A stretch of DNA of 64,000 nucleotides from an uncultured Carboxylicivirga sp. (GTDB taxonomy: Bacteria; Bacteroidota; Bacteroidia; Bacteroidales; Marinilabiliaceae): the NCBI GenBank assembly GCA_947503525.1, contig CANNEA010000007.1:248001-312000 (forward strand), in the 5' to 3' direction. The translations under genes were made by a program, and so were the position numbers. Below the pieces are notes generated by a model. The model saw only the letters and a list, made by a program, of their open reading frames with translations. It was not told the origin of the DNA and made no database searches. Position 1 is the first letter of the stretch. The number at the start of each line of letters is the position of its first letter. Below are positions 1 to 9,448 of the stretch, in pieces.

Positions 1-1226
1 TCGATTGACTTAAGAGCATCCTTCGCCGCCGCATTTGCAAAAACCAATGCCTCAATTAAAGAATTGCTGGCCAATCGATTTGCACCATGTAATCCGGTTG
101 ATGAACATTCGCCTGTAGCATATAAATTATTAATAGAACTCTGACCATTAAGGTCAACCTTAATACCACCACACAAATAATGCGCAGCAGGTACTACCGG
201 AATCATATCCTTTGTGATATCTATGCCTAAGGACTTACATTTCTTATAAATATTTGGGAAATGTTCTTTTGTTTCTTCTGCCGGCTTATGACTAACATCG
301 AGATATACAAATTCTTCGCCACGTAGCTTTAATTCATTATCAATGGCCCGCGCCACAATATCACGTGGGGCCAAACAACCGCGTTCATCGTAGTCCTCCA
401 TAAATTCCGAACCATCTATTCGACGAAGAATCCCACCATATCCTCTCATGGCTTCCGTAATCAGGAAAGAAGGTCGTTCAGAAAGATTATATAATGAAGT
501 GGGGTGAAATTGTACAAACTCCATGTTCTCAATGATGCCTTTCGCCCTAAACACCATTGCAATTCCATCTCCGGTAGCAATAAGTGGATTTGTTGTGGTT
601 TGATAAACACTTCCAATCCCACCGGTTGCCATCATTGTGGTCTTAGCCAATATGGTTTCTACCGAGCCTTCTTTTTTATTGAGCACATATGCCCCATAAC
701 AAATAATGTCTTTCATCCAGGGCTCGGTCACCTTGCCCAAATGGTGTTGCGTTATAATATCTACAGCAAAATGGTCTTCAAGAATATCAATGGATTTGTG
801 AGAACGCAACTCTTGAATAAGTGCACGCTGTATCTCAGCACCGGTATTATCTTTATGATGTAAGATACGGTGTTCAGAATGCCCGCCTTCACGATGGAGA
901 TCAAAATCACCTTCAGCATTTTTATCAAAACTAGTTCCCCAGCTTAACAATTGTTTAATTTGCTCAGGAGCGTCTGTAATCACTTTTTTAACAGCTTCCA
1001 GATCACACTCACCATCACCAGCTATTAGAGTATCTTCAATGTGCTTCTCAAATGAATCAGGCTGATACATAACTGAAGCAATACCTCCCTGGGCATAGGC
1101 TGTATTGGTTTCCTTTAATTCAGTTTTACTTATTACGGCTACCGTTCCGTAATCAGCCACTTTTAAGGCATAACTTAGTCCTGCAATACCTGAGCCAATT
1201 ACCAAAAAATCGTATTCCCTAGTCAT
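1..1226 (-). CDS. nadB: L-aspartate oxidase, 3' end cut by the window edge
   Basis: Flavoprotein that oxidises L-aspartate to iminoaspartate, the first step of de novo NAD synthesis with NadA; cytoplasmic. About 408 codons are present. Translating the minus strand from the ATG at 1226 gives an N-terminal dinucleotide-binding motif (VIGSGIAGLSYAL), then TAYAQGGIA and HREGGHSEHRILH, and later FVQFHPTSL and GECSSTGLHGANRLASNSL, all characteristic of NadB and the succinate dehydrogenase/fumarate reductase flavoprotein superfamily. The sulfur-free ELHRHEA-type capping residues fit aspartate oxidase rather than SdhA, because no covalent-FAD histidine context or SdhB neighbour is seen. The C-terminal helical domain lies outside the window. 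The gene has its own candidate promoter and an unusual inverted repeat right at the start codon, listed separately. Identification is firm. Confidence 0.95.
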   Translation of the reverse strand, partial: MTREYDFLVIGSGIAGLSYALKVADYGTVAVISKTELKETNTAYAQGGIASVMYQPDSFEKHIEDTLIAGDGECDLEAVKKVITDAPEQIKQLLSWGTSFDKNAEGDFDLHREGGHSEHRILHHKDNTGAEIQRALIQELRSHKSIDILEDHFAVDIITQHHLGKVTEPWMKDIICYGAYVLNKKEGSVETILAKTTMMATGGIGSVYQTTTNPLIATGDGIAMVFRAKGIIENMEFVQFHPTSLYNLSERPSFLITEAMRGYGGILRRIDGSEFMEDYDERGCLAPRDIVARAIDNELKLRGEEFVYLDVSHKPAEETKEHFPNIYKKCKSLGIDITKDMIPVVPAAHYLCGGIKVDLNGQSSINNLYATGECSSTGLHGANRLASNSLIEALVFANAAAKDALKSI

Positions 1227-1260
1227 TTTCTACCTTTAATGAGAATAACAAAGGTAGAAA
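1227..1260 (-). promoter_or_regulatory. nadB promoter with perfect 11-bp inverted repeat
   Basis: Read on the minus strand, TACCTTTG (1256-1249) matches the Bacteroidota -7 box TAnnTTTG; a CTTG lies upstream but only 15 bases away, so the -33 element is weak. Arms TTTCTACCTTT (1227-1237) and AAAGGTAGAAA (1250-1260) are perfect inverted repeats with a 12-base spacer. One arm covers the -7 box and the other abuts the nadB ATG. Confidence 0.5.
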
Positions 1261-1301
1261 AAAGATACTCCCAAGGAAGCTATGAAAAGTAAACAATGTA
1301 A

Positions 1302-3002
1302 TTACTTCACTTCAAATGATGTTCTACTGCGCTGAATACAGCCATTTTCATCAATACCCTCAACAATAATCTCGTACTCTCCCTTATCATCACAGGTATA
1401 AAAACTAAAACTTGCTTTATTATCCTCACTCATCTCCAAGCTGCCAAAATAAAGCACATTCCTATAGTCAGCCAGTCTTGATTTTTTTCTTTCCAGACTT
1501 GAATAATCAGACGAAACAAAAGTATATCCTGGTCGATAACATTCCCTTGCCTGACGGAAGATTCGAGTATCAAAATCCAGGCTTCCTGTGTTACCTTTGT
1601 TAGTATAGAAACATACCAAACGCCCTAATTCTTCATTTTGCATATAATAGTTAACATTCACCACTTCTATTCGGTCCAGTTCCGAAGGAAGCATTTGCAA
1701 AATACTTTCCACATTATTTACTGGCACACCATCAACAAAAGTAAGTGTTTCACCATCTCTAGGGTACAAAGGCTTAGATTCAAATACTTTTATTGAATAT
1801 TCACCTTTTCGCTTTCGTAACACTGTATATGGCACTATCTCCTTAATTACCTCTTCCATTGTAGGCAACTCAATAAATTGATCAATGGTGGTTATAATTT
1901 CTGCCTCCCCGTAAAATGGAGCAACAAGATCTATGGAATCTTTAAGTTGTCCATCAGGTCTGTGAGCCGAATAAATGGTGTTAATCTGCATATTAACAAT
2001 CGCTTTATTAAGCAGCTTAACCTCATCATCGGTAAAGCTTAGTTCCGGCAAGGACATCTTAGAATAATACTGAGAAAAACCAGGATCTAAGTTAATCTTA
2101 TAATTTAGCTTGGTCGTATCCTTATCATATGGCTGAATAACCATTTCCTGTTTGCCATAGCGGTTAACCACAAAACGAAAATGTCCTAAAGAGTCACTTG
2201 TTGAAAACTGAAAAATTGGATCCTGACTCACAAAGCTGATCACCAATTTCTCATCCTTAATGGGTAAACCACTATCTCGGTTTAATATTTGCCCTTCGAT
2301 CAGTTCACCTTTATACTCGGGCAAAAGCTTACCTTCATATGGTCCATTCACAATCAGGTTTGTACCATTATGATATGTTGAGATACTTCTCTCGGGTTTA
2401 ACAAGCCCTTTCTTTACCACAGAAACAGTAATATCCTCCAAATCTATAGACTCCTGGGCTAAGCTCACATTCACCTCTTCTCTATTACCGTATTTTTGGC
2501 CATCTGTTTTTATTGAAAGAGATGGCTTTTTTGTCGGTCTTATACTCTTTGCATTATTTGAATTCGTTGTATCAGAAATAGAAACACTTTGAGCAACTTG
2601 TTTTGGGTAAGCATTTTTTGAGAATGGATTAACCACAGTTAAAGTTTTACTACTGAAATCCGGCTTGTTAATATTCCGCATCCATCGTGTATAAGCCCTA
2701 AAAATATAATGTCCGGTTGAAATAGTATCTGGAATAGTTATAAACGAAGTTATACTCCCATCATTAAGTTTCAGTTTATTTTGAGCAACTGGAATATTAT
2801 TCCCATTCAGCAATTCTACATAAACGACCTTACTTAAATCGGAAGTCACATTGGAATCAATCAGATGATTATTTATATGAAACCATAACTCCTCACCACC
2901 TACGTAGCTATCTCTGTCCGTACGAATGACAATGTTTTCCTGGGCTTTACCAATCTTACAGATTAAAAGTAAAATAAGTATTATAACTATTCTTTGATTC
3001 AT
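1302..3002 (-). CDS. Secreted MG2-like / TonB plug-like domain protein
   Basis: 566 residues with a signal peptide (about 1-20, cleaved before QENIVIRTD). Residues ~22-110 (TDRDSYVGGEELWFHI, then an extended beta-rich stretch ending FRAYTRWMRN) look like the alpha-2-macroglobulin MG2-type domain common in Bacteroidota surface proteins. A carboxypeptidase-regulatory-like segment follows around 225-290 (IEGQILNRDSGLPIKDEKLVISF). Around 420-470, LTFVDGVPVNNVESILQMLPSELDRIEVVN resembles the TonB-receptor plug, but no beta-barrel follows, so it is not itself a receptor. It ends 24 bases after the upstream DUF4249 gene and is probably the third gene of that operon. Family members are usually annotated as hypothetical or TonB plug proteins; a role in outer-membrane uptake with the DUF4249 lipoproteins is inference. 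Confidence 0.75.
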   Translation of the reverse strand: MNQRIVIILILLLICKIGKAQENIVIRTDRDSYVGGEELWFHINNHLIDSNVTSDLSKVVYVELLNGNNIPVAQNKLKLNDGSITSFITIPDTISTGHYIFRAYTRWMRNINKPDFSSKTLTVVNPFSKNAYPKQVAQSVSISDTTNSNNAKSIRPTKKPSLSIKTDGQKYGNREEVNVSLAQESIDLEDITVSVVKKGLVKPERSISTYHNGTNLIVNGPYEGKLLPEYKGELIEGQILNRDSGLPIKDEKLVISFVSQDPIFQFSTSDSLGHFRFVVNRYGKQEMVIQPYDKDTTKLNYKINLDPGFSQYYSKMSLPELSFTDDEVKLLNKAIVNMQINTIYSAHRPDGQLKDSIDLVAPFYGEAEIITTIDQFIELPTMEEVIKEIVPYTVLRKRKGEYSIKVFESKPLYPRDGETLTFVDGVPVNNVESILQMLPSELDRIEVVNVNYYMQNEELGRLVCFYTNKGNTGSLDFDTRIFRQARECYRPGYTFVSSDYSSLERKKSRLADYRNVLYFGSLEMSEDNKASFSFYTCDDKGEYEIIVEGIDENGCIQRSRTSFEVK

Positions 3003-3026
3003 TGTATTTCAATTAAATATATTCAA

Positions 3027-4223
3027 CTATTCCTCCCAAAAATCAGGCATTATATTGGTTCCACTTAAGGTGCAGTCCGCACAACTTGGCATCGTTAACA
3101 TCAAGCCCGCAATACTCCCGTCAATATTATAAAGTGGACGATGTAAACGATATTTGCCAAAAATTACATTATTACGATAAATCTCATAATCATTTTGATA
3201 TATTATTCCATCTATTAATACCGTATCTAATAAACAGCCTTCATAGTAATTATCAGTATTCAACTCCAAGCTATAAATAGCATCTCTATCCACAAAAATA
3301 CGCTTACTTACTACTGAACCAACCTGAAAGTATCCTAAAACAGGCTCCTTCTCGTCATCTACTCTCACCACATTACTGCTAATCGCAAAAGGTTGCTTGC
3401 CAAATGCACCACCAACATCTTCTGTAGCTTCAGTTAACTTATTCCAAAACTCGTATTCATTCTTTGATATACTTAATTGCTTGACCAACAACGCATATTT
3501 AATACTAAAACGATCTGACCATCCACTTGGCACAAAATTAATAATCTGTCCATCATACTGCCTTTGACCTTGATCATCAAAAGAATAAACCTTTGTATTA
3601 TTAGAAATCTCATGACGCCAACATTCAATTTTTGTTGACTTATTATAAATCAAACTATCATTATCATCATATATTCCTAATTCCGGGTATGGAATTCTAA
3701 TCTTCCAATCTTCCTCAAATATCCACCGGAGATATGAAGTGGCCTCAGATCTTCCATTTGCTATAAACTCTATACCCTTCTCAAGATATTGACCATTGGT
3801 ATCCCATTGTTCTGCTTTTTGAAAATACAGACTGTCAAACTGTGACTTTGGAAGCACCTCGCATGGCTCAGATAAATACTCAACACCATCGAAGGTTTGT
3901 ATTTTAAGTGTATAAACATGTCCTACTTTCACTATAAAAACACTGCTATCCGTTTGATAATGCCCCGCTTTTACTTCCTTGAGTTGATGTTCGCTACCTG
4001 AACTTTCAAGAATGGATACGAAAGCACCACTTTCTTTTACAGAAACAGAGTCGATACTTGTTGTTGATCGACTTAAATAAACAGAGTGGGATTTATTTTC
4101 GGTTGTGATTAAAGCATCAACTACCAATAGATTATCATAACCATCTATATCAACCACATAAGGATCTAAACAAGATATTGAACAACAGAAAAATAAAAAT
4201 GCTGTACATACATTTCGAAACAT
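3027..4223 (-). CDS. DUF4249 lipoprotein (copy 2)
   Basis: 398 residues. A short signal sequence ends at a cysteine (SISC-LDPY, Cys ~19), a plausible though not ideal lipobox, followed by the DUF4249 hallmark LDPYxVxIDGYDNLLVVDxLIT. It aligns along its whole length with the adjacent gene at 4327-5526, sharing SYxRWIxEEDWKxxxPYPE in the middle and the C-terminal CADCTL...PDFWE, so the two are tandem duplicates. DUF4249 proteins are outer-membrane-associated lipoproteins encoded next to TonB-dependent receptors; their biochemical role is unknown to me. It sits 103 bases after copy 1 and 24 bases before the plug-like gene, consistent with one minus-strand operon. Confidence 0.85.
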   Translation of the reverse strand: MFRNVCTAFLFFCCSISCLDPYVVDIDGYDNLLVVDALITTENKSHSVYLSRSTTSIDSVSVKESGAFVSILESSGSEHQLKEVKAGHYQTDSSVFIVKVGHVYTLKIQTFDGVEYLSEPCEVLPKSQFDSLYFQKAEQWDTNGQYLEKGIEFIANGRSEATSYLRWIFEEDWKIRIPYPELGIYDDNDSLIYNKSTKIECWRHEISNNTKVYSFDDQGQRQYDGQIINFVPSGWSDRFSIKYALLVKQLSISKNEYEFWNKLTEATEDVGGAFGKQPFAISSNVVRVDDEKEPVLGYFQVGSVVSKRIFVDRDAIYSLELNTDNYYEGCLLDTVLIDGIIYQNDYEIYRNNVIFGKYRLHRPLYNIDGSIAGLMLTMPSCADCTLSGTNIMPDFWEE

Positions 4224-4326
4224 ATTTTTTTCATTAGAACTTGAGATTAAGGTTAATAACTACTTATGTTGGCAATATCTAAATTAAAAAATCACATAAA
4301 GGTATTTTTCGTTTCCGGCTAAACAA

Positions 4327-5526
4327 TCAATCTTCCCAGAAATCAGGAGGATCAATAACTCCTTTTAAGGTGCAATCTGCGCACATATTAATACTTAGCA
4401 ACAAGCCTATTACATCCATACTTGCATCAGCGTAAACAGGCTCATGAAAATTAAGAGAACCATTTAACACCTGTTCTTCATAAATTTGATACGGTGAAAA
4501 ATATGATATCCCATCCACCAAAAAAGAATCTAATCGGCATCCTTCTGTAGGACTAACCATTGGCAAATCAAGATCCGTAACATCCGCTTTATTAATATAG
4601 ATTCTTTCAGAAACTACTGACCCCACCTGAAAATATCCAAGCACTGGTTCTGTTTCATCAGCCACATTTCTTACATTTCCCTTAATTGAATAGGGCTGAC
4701 TGGCAAATACACCTCCAACATTTTCAGTTGATTCCTTTAGCTGACTCCAAAACTCATATTCAGCTCTGGAAATAGTCAATTGCTTAACTAAGATACTATA
4801 ACGAATGCTCATTTTATTAGATAAACCTGTTGGTACAAATTGTACCTCTTTGTTTAAAATTTTCGGATTAATCTGGTTTTGAAAAGAATGAACATTAGCA
4901 TTTATTGACCATTCTTTACTCCAACAAAATTGGTTCATAGGGGTAATCGATTGCAATTCTTTATTTTCGTCATAAATCCATCTCTCCGGATATGGGACGT
5001 TAAATTTCCAGTCTTCCTCGTATATCCATCGAACGTAGGAATCCATTACACCACTGCCATCAACATAGATACTTAAGCCTTCATTCTGATACTCTTCATT
5101 AATATCCCATTTGACATTTTTTTTATAATGAATCCGATCTAGTCTTGAATGTGGTAGAAGCTCACAGGGATTTGAAGTATACTGTTTACCATCACTAGTT
5201 TGAATAGATAAAGCATATGTTTTTCCTAATATAGCTTGAAAACTATTCTTATCTGTTTTATAAATACCTGGGTTTACTTCCGATAGAAGATGCTCTATAC
5301 CAGAATCTTCAATTATTTTCACAGTTGCATTAGGCTCATAAGCTGACGGCATCGAGATATCAGATGTTGAGCGTCTTAAAATAATCTGGTGCTCCTTATC
5401 CTCATCAGTGATTAGTCCGTCTACCACTAAAAGATTATCGTAACCATCAATATTAACTGAATAAGGATCAAGGCACGAACCTAAAGCTACAATTAAAACA
5501 AGGCTGATTTTTTTTAGAAAAGGCAT
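4327..5526 (-). CDS. DUF4249 lipoprotein (copy 1)
   Basis: 399 residues and first gene of the minus-strand operon. The N-terminus has a clear lipobox (LGSC, Cys ~18) followed by LDPYSVNIDGYDNLLVVDGLIT, the diagnostic DUF4249 start. It parallels copy 2 throughout, including VLGYFQVGSVVSERIYI and the paired C-terminal cysteines MCADCTLKG. The two cysteine-containing ends suggest a conserved disulfide or metal site, which is inference. The gene is divergent from the receptor operon starting at 5712, so the 185-base intergenic region probably regulates both. Function unproven; most likely an accessory lipoprotein of a TonB-dependent transport system. Confidence 0.85.
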   Translation of the reverse strand: MPFLKKISLVLIVALGSCLDPYSVNIDGYDNLLVVDGLITDEDKEHQIILRRSTSDISMPSAYEPNATVKIIEDSGIEHLLSEVNPGIYKTDKNSFQAILGKTYALSIQTSDGKQYTSNPCELLPHSRLDRIHYKKNVKWDINEEYQNEGLSIYVDGSGVMDSYVRWIYEEDWKFNVPYPERWIYDENKELQSITPMNQFCWSKEWSINANVHSFQNQINPKILNKEVQFVPTGLSNKMSIRYSILVKQLTISRAEYEFWSQLKESTENVGGVFASQPYSIKGNVRNVADETEPVLGYFQVGSVVSERIYINKADVTDLDLPMVSPTEGCRLDSFLVDGISYFSPYQIYEEQVLNGSLNFHEPVYADASMDVIGLLLSINMCADCTLKGVIDPPDFWED

Positions 5527-5614
5527 TTTAAAGAAATTAGGTTAAAGTCAAAATCCACATGAAGTGCATTGAATGTTCAAATCTGATAAAAAAATCGGGA
5601 AAAGCATAATTATA

Positions 5615-5629
5615 TATACAATTTGTATA
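5615..5629. promoter_or_regulatory. 15-bp palindrome in divergent intergenic region
   Basis: TATACAATTTGTATA is a perfect inverted repeat (7-bp arms, 1-base centre) between the DUF4249 operon and the receptor operon, placed where a regulator could act on both. No adjacent regulator gene is present, so the binding protein is unknown. Confidence 0.35.
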
Positions 5630-5668
5630 GTTTTTAAAACCAAACCATTATTTATTGATAGCTTTTTC

Positions 5669-5676
5669 TAATTTTG
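5669..5676 (+). promoter_or_regulatory. -7 box of the receptor operon
   Basis: TAATTTTG matches TAnnTTTG exactly, 35 bases before the ATG at 5712. No good TTTG is seen 19 bases upstream, so only the -7 element is supported. Confidence 0.4.
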
Positions 5677-5711
5677 TTAATTGAACCTAATTTATTAGCC
5701 CTATACAAACT

Positions 5712-6434
5712 ATGATTAAAGTACTATCTACCTTTATCTGCTATCTGCTATCAATACTGCTTTCTCATAGTCAGGTTGAACATGCTGAAATCCTTTCTAA
5801 AACAGATTCCATTAAGGCCTATTACAATTCTGAAACTTACGAAGTAATAAATTACATTAATGGAAAAGAATATAAACATTATCATCTACATAACCAATCA
5901 AACCCATACTTTCAAGAGGCTCAAGGCAGTGGTAATGTATATTACAATGGTAATTCCTTTAAAAATCTTAATCTAATATATGACATTAATCTTGATGAAT
6001 TAATTGCTATTCCAAGTGAGTTTGCCTTTCAAAACACGCACATCGCATTAAATAAAACATGCATTGATTCTTTCGACTTAAAAATTAATCATCAGACTTA
6101 CAAACTTATTCATTTAAGAAACATCAATTCGCAATTTAAGAGTTTATCGAATGGGTATTATGAAATAGCTCATAAAGGCAAACACAAACTTCTTATACAA
6201 TACACCTGTTCTATCATAAAACCAGAAGGACACACTGTTTATGAACCAATCGAAAACAAGTACATCTTGGTCAACGGCGAATACTATAATATCAACTACA
6301 AAAGAAAACTATTAACCTTATTTCCAGAGGATAAAAAAAGAATTAAGAAGCAATATCGAAGATTACAAATCACATACAAGAATATGACAACTCCCCAGTT
6401 GGTTGAGCTTGTAAAATTTACAGAAACACTTTAA
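5712..6434 (+). CDS. Secreted protein of unknown function preceding TonB receptor
   Basis: 240 residues with a hydrophobic signal peptide (about 1-20, ending SHSQ). The mature part is rich in Tyr and Asn; GSGNVYYNGNSFKNLNLIYDINLDELIA resembles a recurrent Bacteroidota pattern in small secreted proteins that precede TonB-dependent receptors. I do not recognise an enzymatic motif. It ends 10 bases before the receptor gene, so the two are almost certainly co-transcribed and translated in succession. A periplasmic or surface accessory role is inference. Confidence 0.7.
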   Translation: MIKVLSTFICYLLSILLSHSQVEHAEILSKTDSIKAYYNSETYEVINYINGKEYKHYHLHNQSNPYFQEAQGSGNVYYNGNSFKNLNLIYDINLDELIAIPSEFAFQNTHIALNKTCIDSFDLKINHQTYKLIHLRNINSQFKSLSNGYYEIAHKGKHKLLIQYTCSIIKPEGHTVYEPIENKYILVNGEYYNINYKRKLLTLFPEDKKRIKKQYRRLQITYKNMTTPQLVELVKFTETL

Positions 6435-6444
6435 GCAGCGACCA

Positions 6445-9225
6445 ATGAAACGAATTGTCTTCTTCATCACATTATGCATCACTTTGCAAGTAGTTAATGC
6501 GCAAACAGATTACACCGCTAAAGACTCTATTTCCTTTGACGATGCCATAGAATTTCTTGAGAAAAAATCAGCTTATCGTTTTTTCTACTCTCCACAATGG
6601 ACAAAGGATTTGTATCTATTTAGTTTCCCTTATAAAATATCTCCGGAAAGCGCAATACGTTGGATAGCTAATGAAGCTAAACTTAACTATTCAATTATTG
6701 AAGACACTAAAGTCATTTTTCTAAAAGATTATAAGCTAAAAACCAATTACGCAAGAAATTATATAAAGTATATTAAAACTCAGGAATCGATCGCTCAGGA
6801 TACAATAATTTATGAAGCACCTAAAAAAGAGATTGACGAAGCTCGTGAGATTAATAAAGAGTATCAACTATTTACCATCGGTAGTGCCTCAAAAGATCGA
6901 CACCTGAATACGGCAACAATTAGTGGTAAAATAACGGATATTGAATCAGGTGAACCTTTGGTTGGTACGGTGGTTTACATCGACGATTTAAAAAACGGAA
7001 CAGTCACTAACCTATATGGTTTCTACTCATTTACAGTACCAAAAGGGCGTTATAAGGTAGAATACAGGTCGGTTGGAATGAAAACCACCTTTCGTAATAT
7101 GGTCGTTCACTCAGACGGGAAATTAAATGTGGAGATGATTAGTAAACCCACCTCTCTTAAAGAAGTGACCATTACTGCCAAAAGTGAAGACCCCGTTCGA
7201 AACCTGCGGATGGGGATGGAAAAAATATCGATGAAAACGCTGAAGCAATTACCGCTTGGTATGGGCGAACCCGATATTATAAAGAGTACATTACTTTTAC
7301 CTGGTGTGCAAAGTGTAGGTGAAGCATCAAGTGGTTTTAATGTTCGTGGAGGAAGCACGGATCAAAATCTCATACTTCTTAACGATGCTTCAATTGTAAA
7401 CACCTCGCATTTCTTTGGTTTCTTTTCTGGATTTAACTCCGATATCATTAAGGACATTACCCTATACAAAAGTGGCATCCCTGCGAAATACGGAGGTCGT
7501 GTATCATCGGTTATGGATTTAACCCTGAAAGAAGGTAACCGAAAAAATGTAAAAGTTAATGGTGGCATTAGTCCTGTTTCTGGCCGTTTGGTGGTAGAAG
7601 CACCAATTGTTAAAGATAAAAGTTCATTCATTATCGGAGCTCGAACCACCTATTCAGATTGGGTGTTAAAACTACTCGATGATGCTAAACTGAAGAATAG
7701 TAAGGCTAACTTTCATGATTTACAAGGTAACTTCTCTTACGATCTGGATGAAAAAAACAGTTTTTACATATCCGGCTACTACAGCTACGACAACTTTGAT
7801 TATTATACTGAAGATGCCTTTGAATATTCTACCCTGGCTTCAACATTGAAGTGGAAACACATATTTAGTCCCAAACTTTTCTCAACCACGTCGGCTGTGT
7901 TAAGTAAATATGACTACCTGATTGAGTCGCGAACCGACTCATCACAACTCAATTCGGTTGAATATGGCTTAGATCAATATAGTTTTAAATCAGATTTCTC
8001 CTATCGATCCAGCTTAAATCACAAGGTAGATTTTGGGATCAATGCCATTTGGTATGATTTATCTCCAGGCATCAGAAAACCATTGACAGAAGAATCATTG
8101 ATTGCTCCAAAAACTCTGGAAAGTGAACAAGCCTTGGAAACTGCACTCTATATTAGTGATGAGTTTGATATTACGCAGAATATCTCTCTATCAGCCGGAT
8201 TACGCTATTCCTTTTATTCCAATTTTGGACCTAAAACACAATTCAATTATCGTGAAGGTGTTCCACGAAACACGGACTCAATGACCGATACTACTTACCA
8301 TGCTTCTGGAAAATCGGTTTCTTTTTATTCAGGTCCTGAATTTCGTTTATCTTCAAACATAAGGTTATCAAGCACCAGTTCAATGAAGATTGGCTACAAC
8401 AGAATGTATCAGTACATTCAAATGATTTCGAATACTGCAGCTATGTCTCCAACTGATATTTGGAAATTAAGTGATAAATACCTTAAGCCACAAAGAGGCG
8501 ACCAATACTCCATTGGTTTTTACAAGAAGCTAAGACAAAACAGCATTGAAGCTTCCGTAGAAACGTATTATAAACAATTGGATAATATTATTGATTACAA
8601 AGGCGGTGCCCAACTGGTGATGAATGAGCACCTGGAGACTGATGTGCTTAATGGGGTTGGCAAAGCCTATGGAGTGGAATTGATGGTTCAGAAAAAGAGA
8701 GGTCGTTTTACAGGCTGGGTTAATTATACCTATTCGCGTATTCTTCATAAAATTGACAGTGATTTTGAAGAAGAGCGCGTTAATAATGGAGAGTACTTTC
8801 CGGCGAATTACGACAAACCTCACGACTTTAAGTTTGTTACCAATTATAAATTCAATCGCCGATTAAACTTTTCAACTAACTTCTTTTACAGTACAGGCCG
8901 ACCATTTACTGCACCGGTATCTTATTACGATTTGGGAGGTGCTAAGCGCATTTATTACTCCGATCGAAATTCAATGCGTATGCCGGATTATATTCGAATG
9001 GACATTGCGGCAACTTTAAATGGTAATCTTAAATCCAAAAAACTAAACCACAGTTCATGGACTTTTGCCATTTATAATGTATTCGGTCGTCGTAATGCTT
9101 ATAATATTTTCTTTAGGTCAGAAGGCGATGAAGTTAAGGGGTATAAGATGTCCATCTTTGGGCAGCCTATTTTTACGGTTACCTATAATTTTAAAATATT
9201 TGGTACTGCGAAAGATGATTTCTAA
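6445..9225 (+). CDS. TonB-dependent outer-membrane receptor with STN and carboxypeptidase-like domains
   Basis: 926 residues. Order: signal peptide (1-19, ending NAQ); STN/secretin-like domain (~30-100, DAIEFLEKKSAYRFFYSP); linker; carboxypeptidase-regulatory-like domain (~155-230, ISGKITDIESGEPLVGTVVYI); plug domain (~265-375, with GVQSVGEASSGFNVRGG and ILLNDASI); then a 22-strand-type beta-barrel ending in the aromatic FKIFGTAKDDF. The C-terminal phenylalanine fits outer-membrane insertion. It imports a large substrate using TonB-ExbB-ExbD energy; the substrate cannot be read from sequence. STN domains often signal to FecR-type anti-sigma factors, but no FecR gene is nearby. It is second in the 5712 operon and divergent from the DUF4249 genes, the usual partnership for this receptor class. 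Confidence 0.93.
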   Translation: MKRIVFFITLCITLQVVNAQTDYTAKDSISFDDAIEFLEKKSAYRFFYSPQWTKDLYLFSFPYKISPESAIRWIANEAKLNYSIIEDTKVIFLKDYKLKTNYARNYIKYIKTQESIAQDTIIYEAPKKEIDEAREINKEYQLFTIGSASKDRHLNTATISGKITDIESGEPLVGTVVYIDDLKNGTVTNLYGFYSFTVPKGRYKVEYRSVGMKTTFRNMVVHSDGKLNVEMISKPTSLKEVTITAKSEDPVRNLRMGMEKISMKTLKQLPLGMGEPDIIKSTLLLPGVQSVGEASSGFNVRGGSTDQNLILLNDASIVNTSHFFGFFSGFNSDIIKDITLYKSGIPAKYGGRVSSVMDLTLKEGNRKNVKVNGGISPVSGRLVVEAPIVKDKSSFIIGARTTYSDWVLKLLDDAKLKNSKANFHDLQGNFSYDLDEKNSFYISGYYSYDNFDYYTEDAFEYSTLASTLKWKHIFSPKLFSTTSAVLSKYDYLIESRTDSSQLNSVEYGLDQYSFKSDFSYRSSLNHKVDFGINAIWYDLSPGIRKPLTEESLIAPKTLESEQALETALYISDEFDITQNISLSAGLRYSFYSNFGPKTQFNYREGVPRNTDSMTDTTYHASGKSVSFYSGPEFRLSSNIRLSSTSSMKIGYNRMYQYIQMISNTAAMSPTDIWKLSDKYLKPQRGDQYSIGFYKKLRQNSIEASVETYYKQLDNIIDYKGGAQLVMNEHLETDVLNGVGKAYGVELMVQKKRGRFTGWVNYTYSRILHKIDSDFEEERVNNGEYFPANYDKPHDFKFVTNYKFNRRLNFSTNFFYSTGRPFTAPVSYYDLGGAKRIYYSDRNSMRMPDYIRMDIAATLNGNLKSKKLNHSSWTFAIYNVFGRRNAYNIFFRSEGDEVKGYKMSIFGQPIFTVTYNFKIFGTAKDDF

Positions 9226-9355
9226 TCTTTTAGTGAGCATATCAATTCGAAATACTTAAAATGAACTTTACGGCTTGAAATTTGTAAAACTTATCTAAGT
9301 CTATGTTCGTTCAATAATTGAGGGATGAAAAAACTTCATTATTAGTCGGAAATAT

Positions 9356-9394
9356 TAACTTTGCCCCGATGGCTCTGATTAAGCCATTTTTACT
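9356..9394 (+). promoter_or_regulatory. Promoter and leader hairpin of the S41 protease gene
   Basis: TAACTTTG (9356-9363) is an exact TAnnTTTG -7 box. The leader directly after it contains ATGGCT (9369-9374), a short loop, AGCCAT and a run of five T (to about 9393), a hairpin plus T-tract that looks like a weak terminator or attenuator before the ATG at 9449. A second small stem, TTGGT/AACCA, follows. Confidence 0.4.
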
Positions 9395-9448
9395 TGGTCC
9401 CATTAACCAAATATTACCACACAATTAAGTTAGATTAAAGCATTGTAT

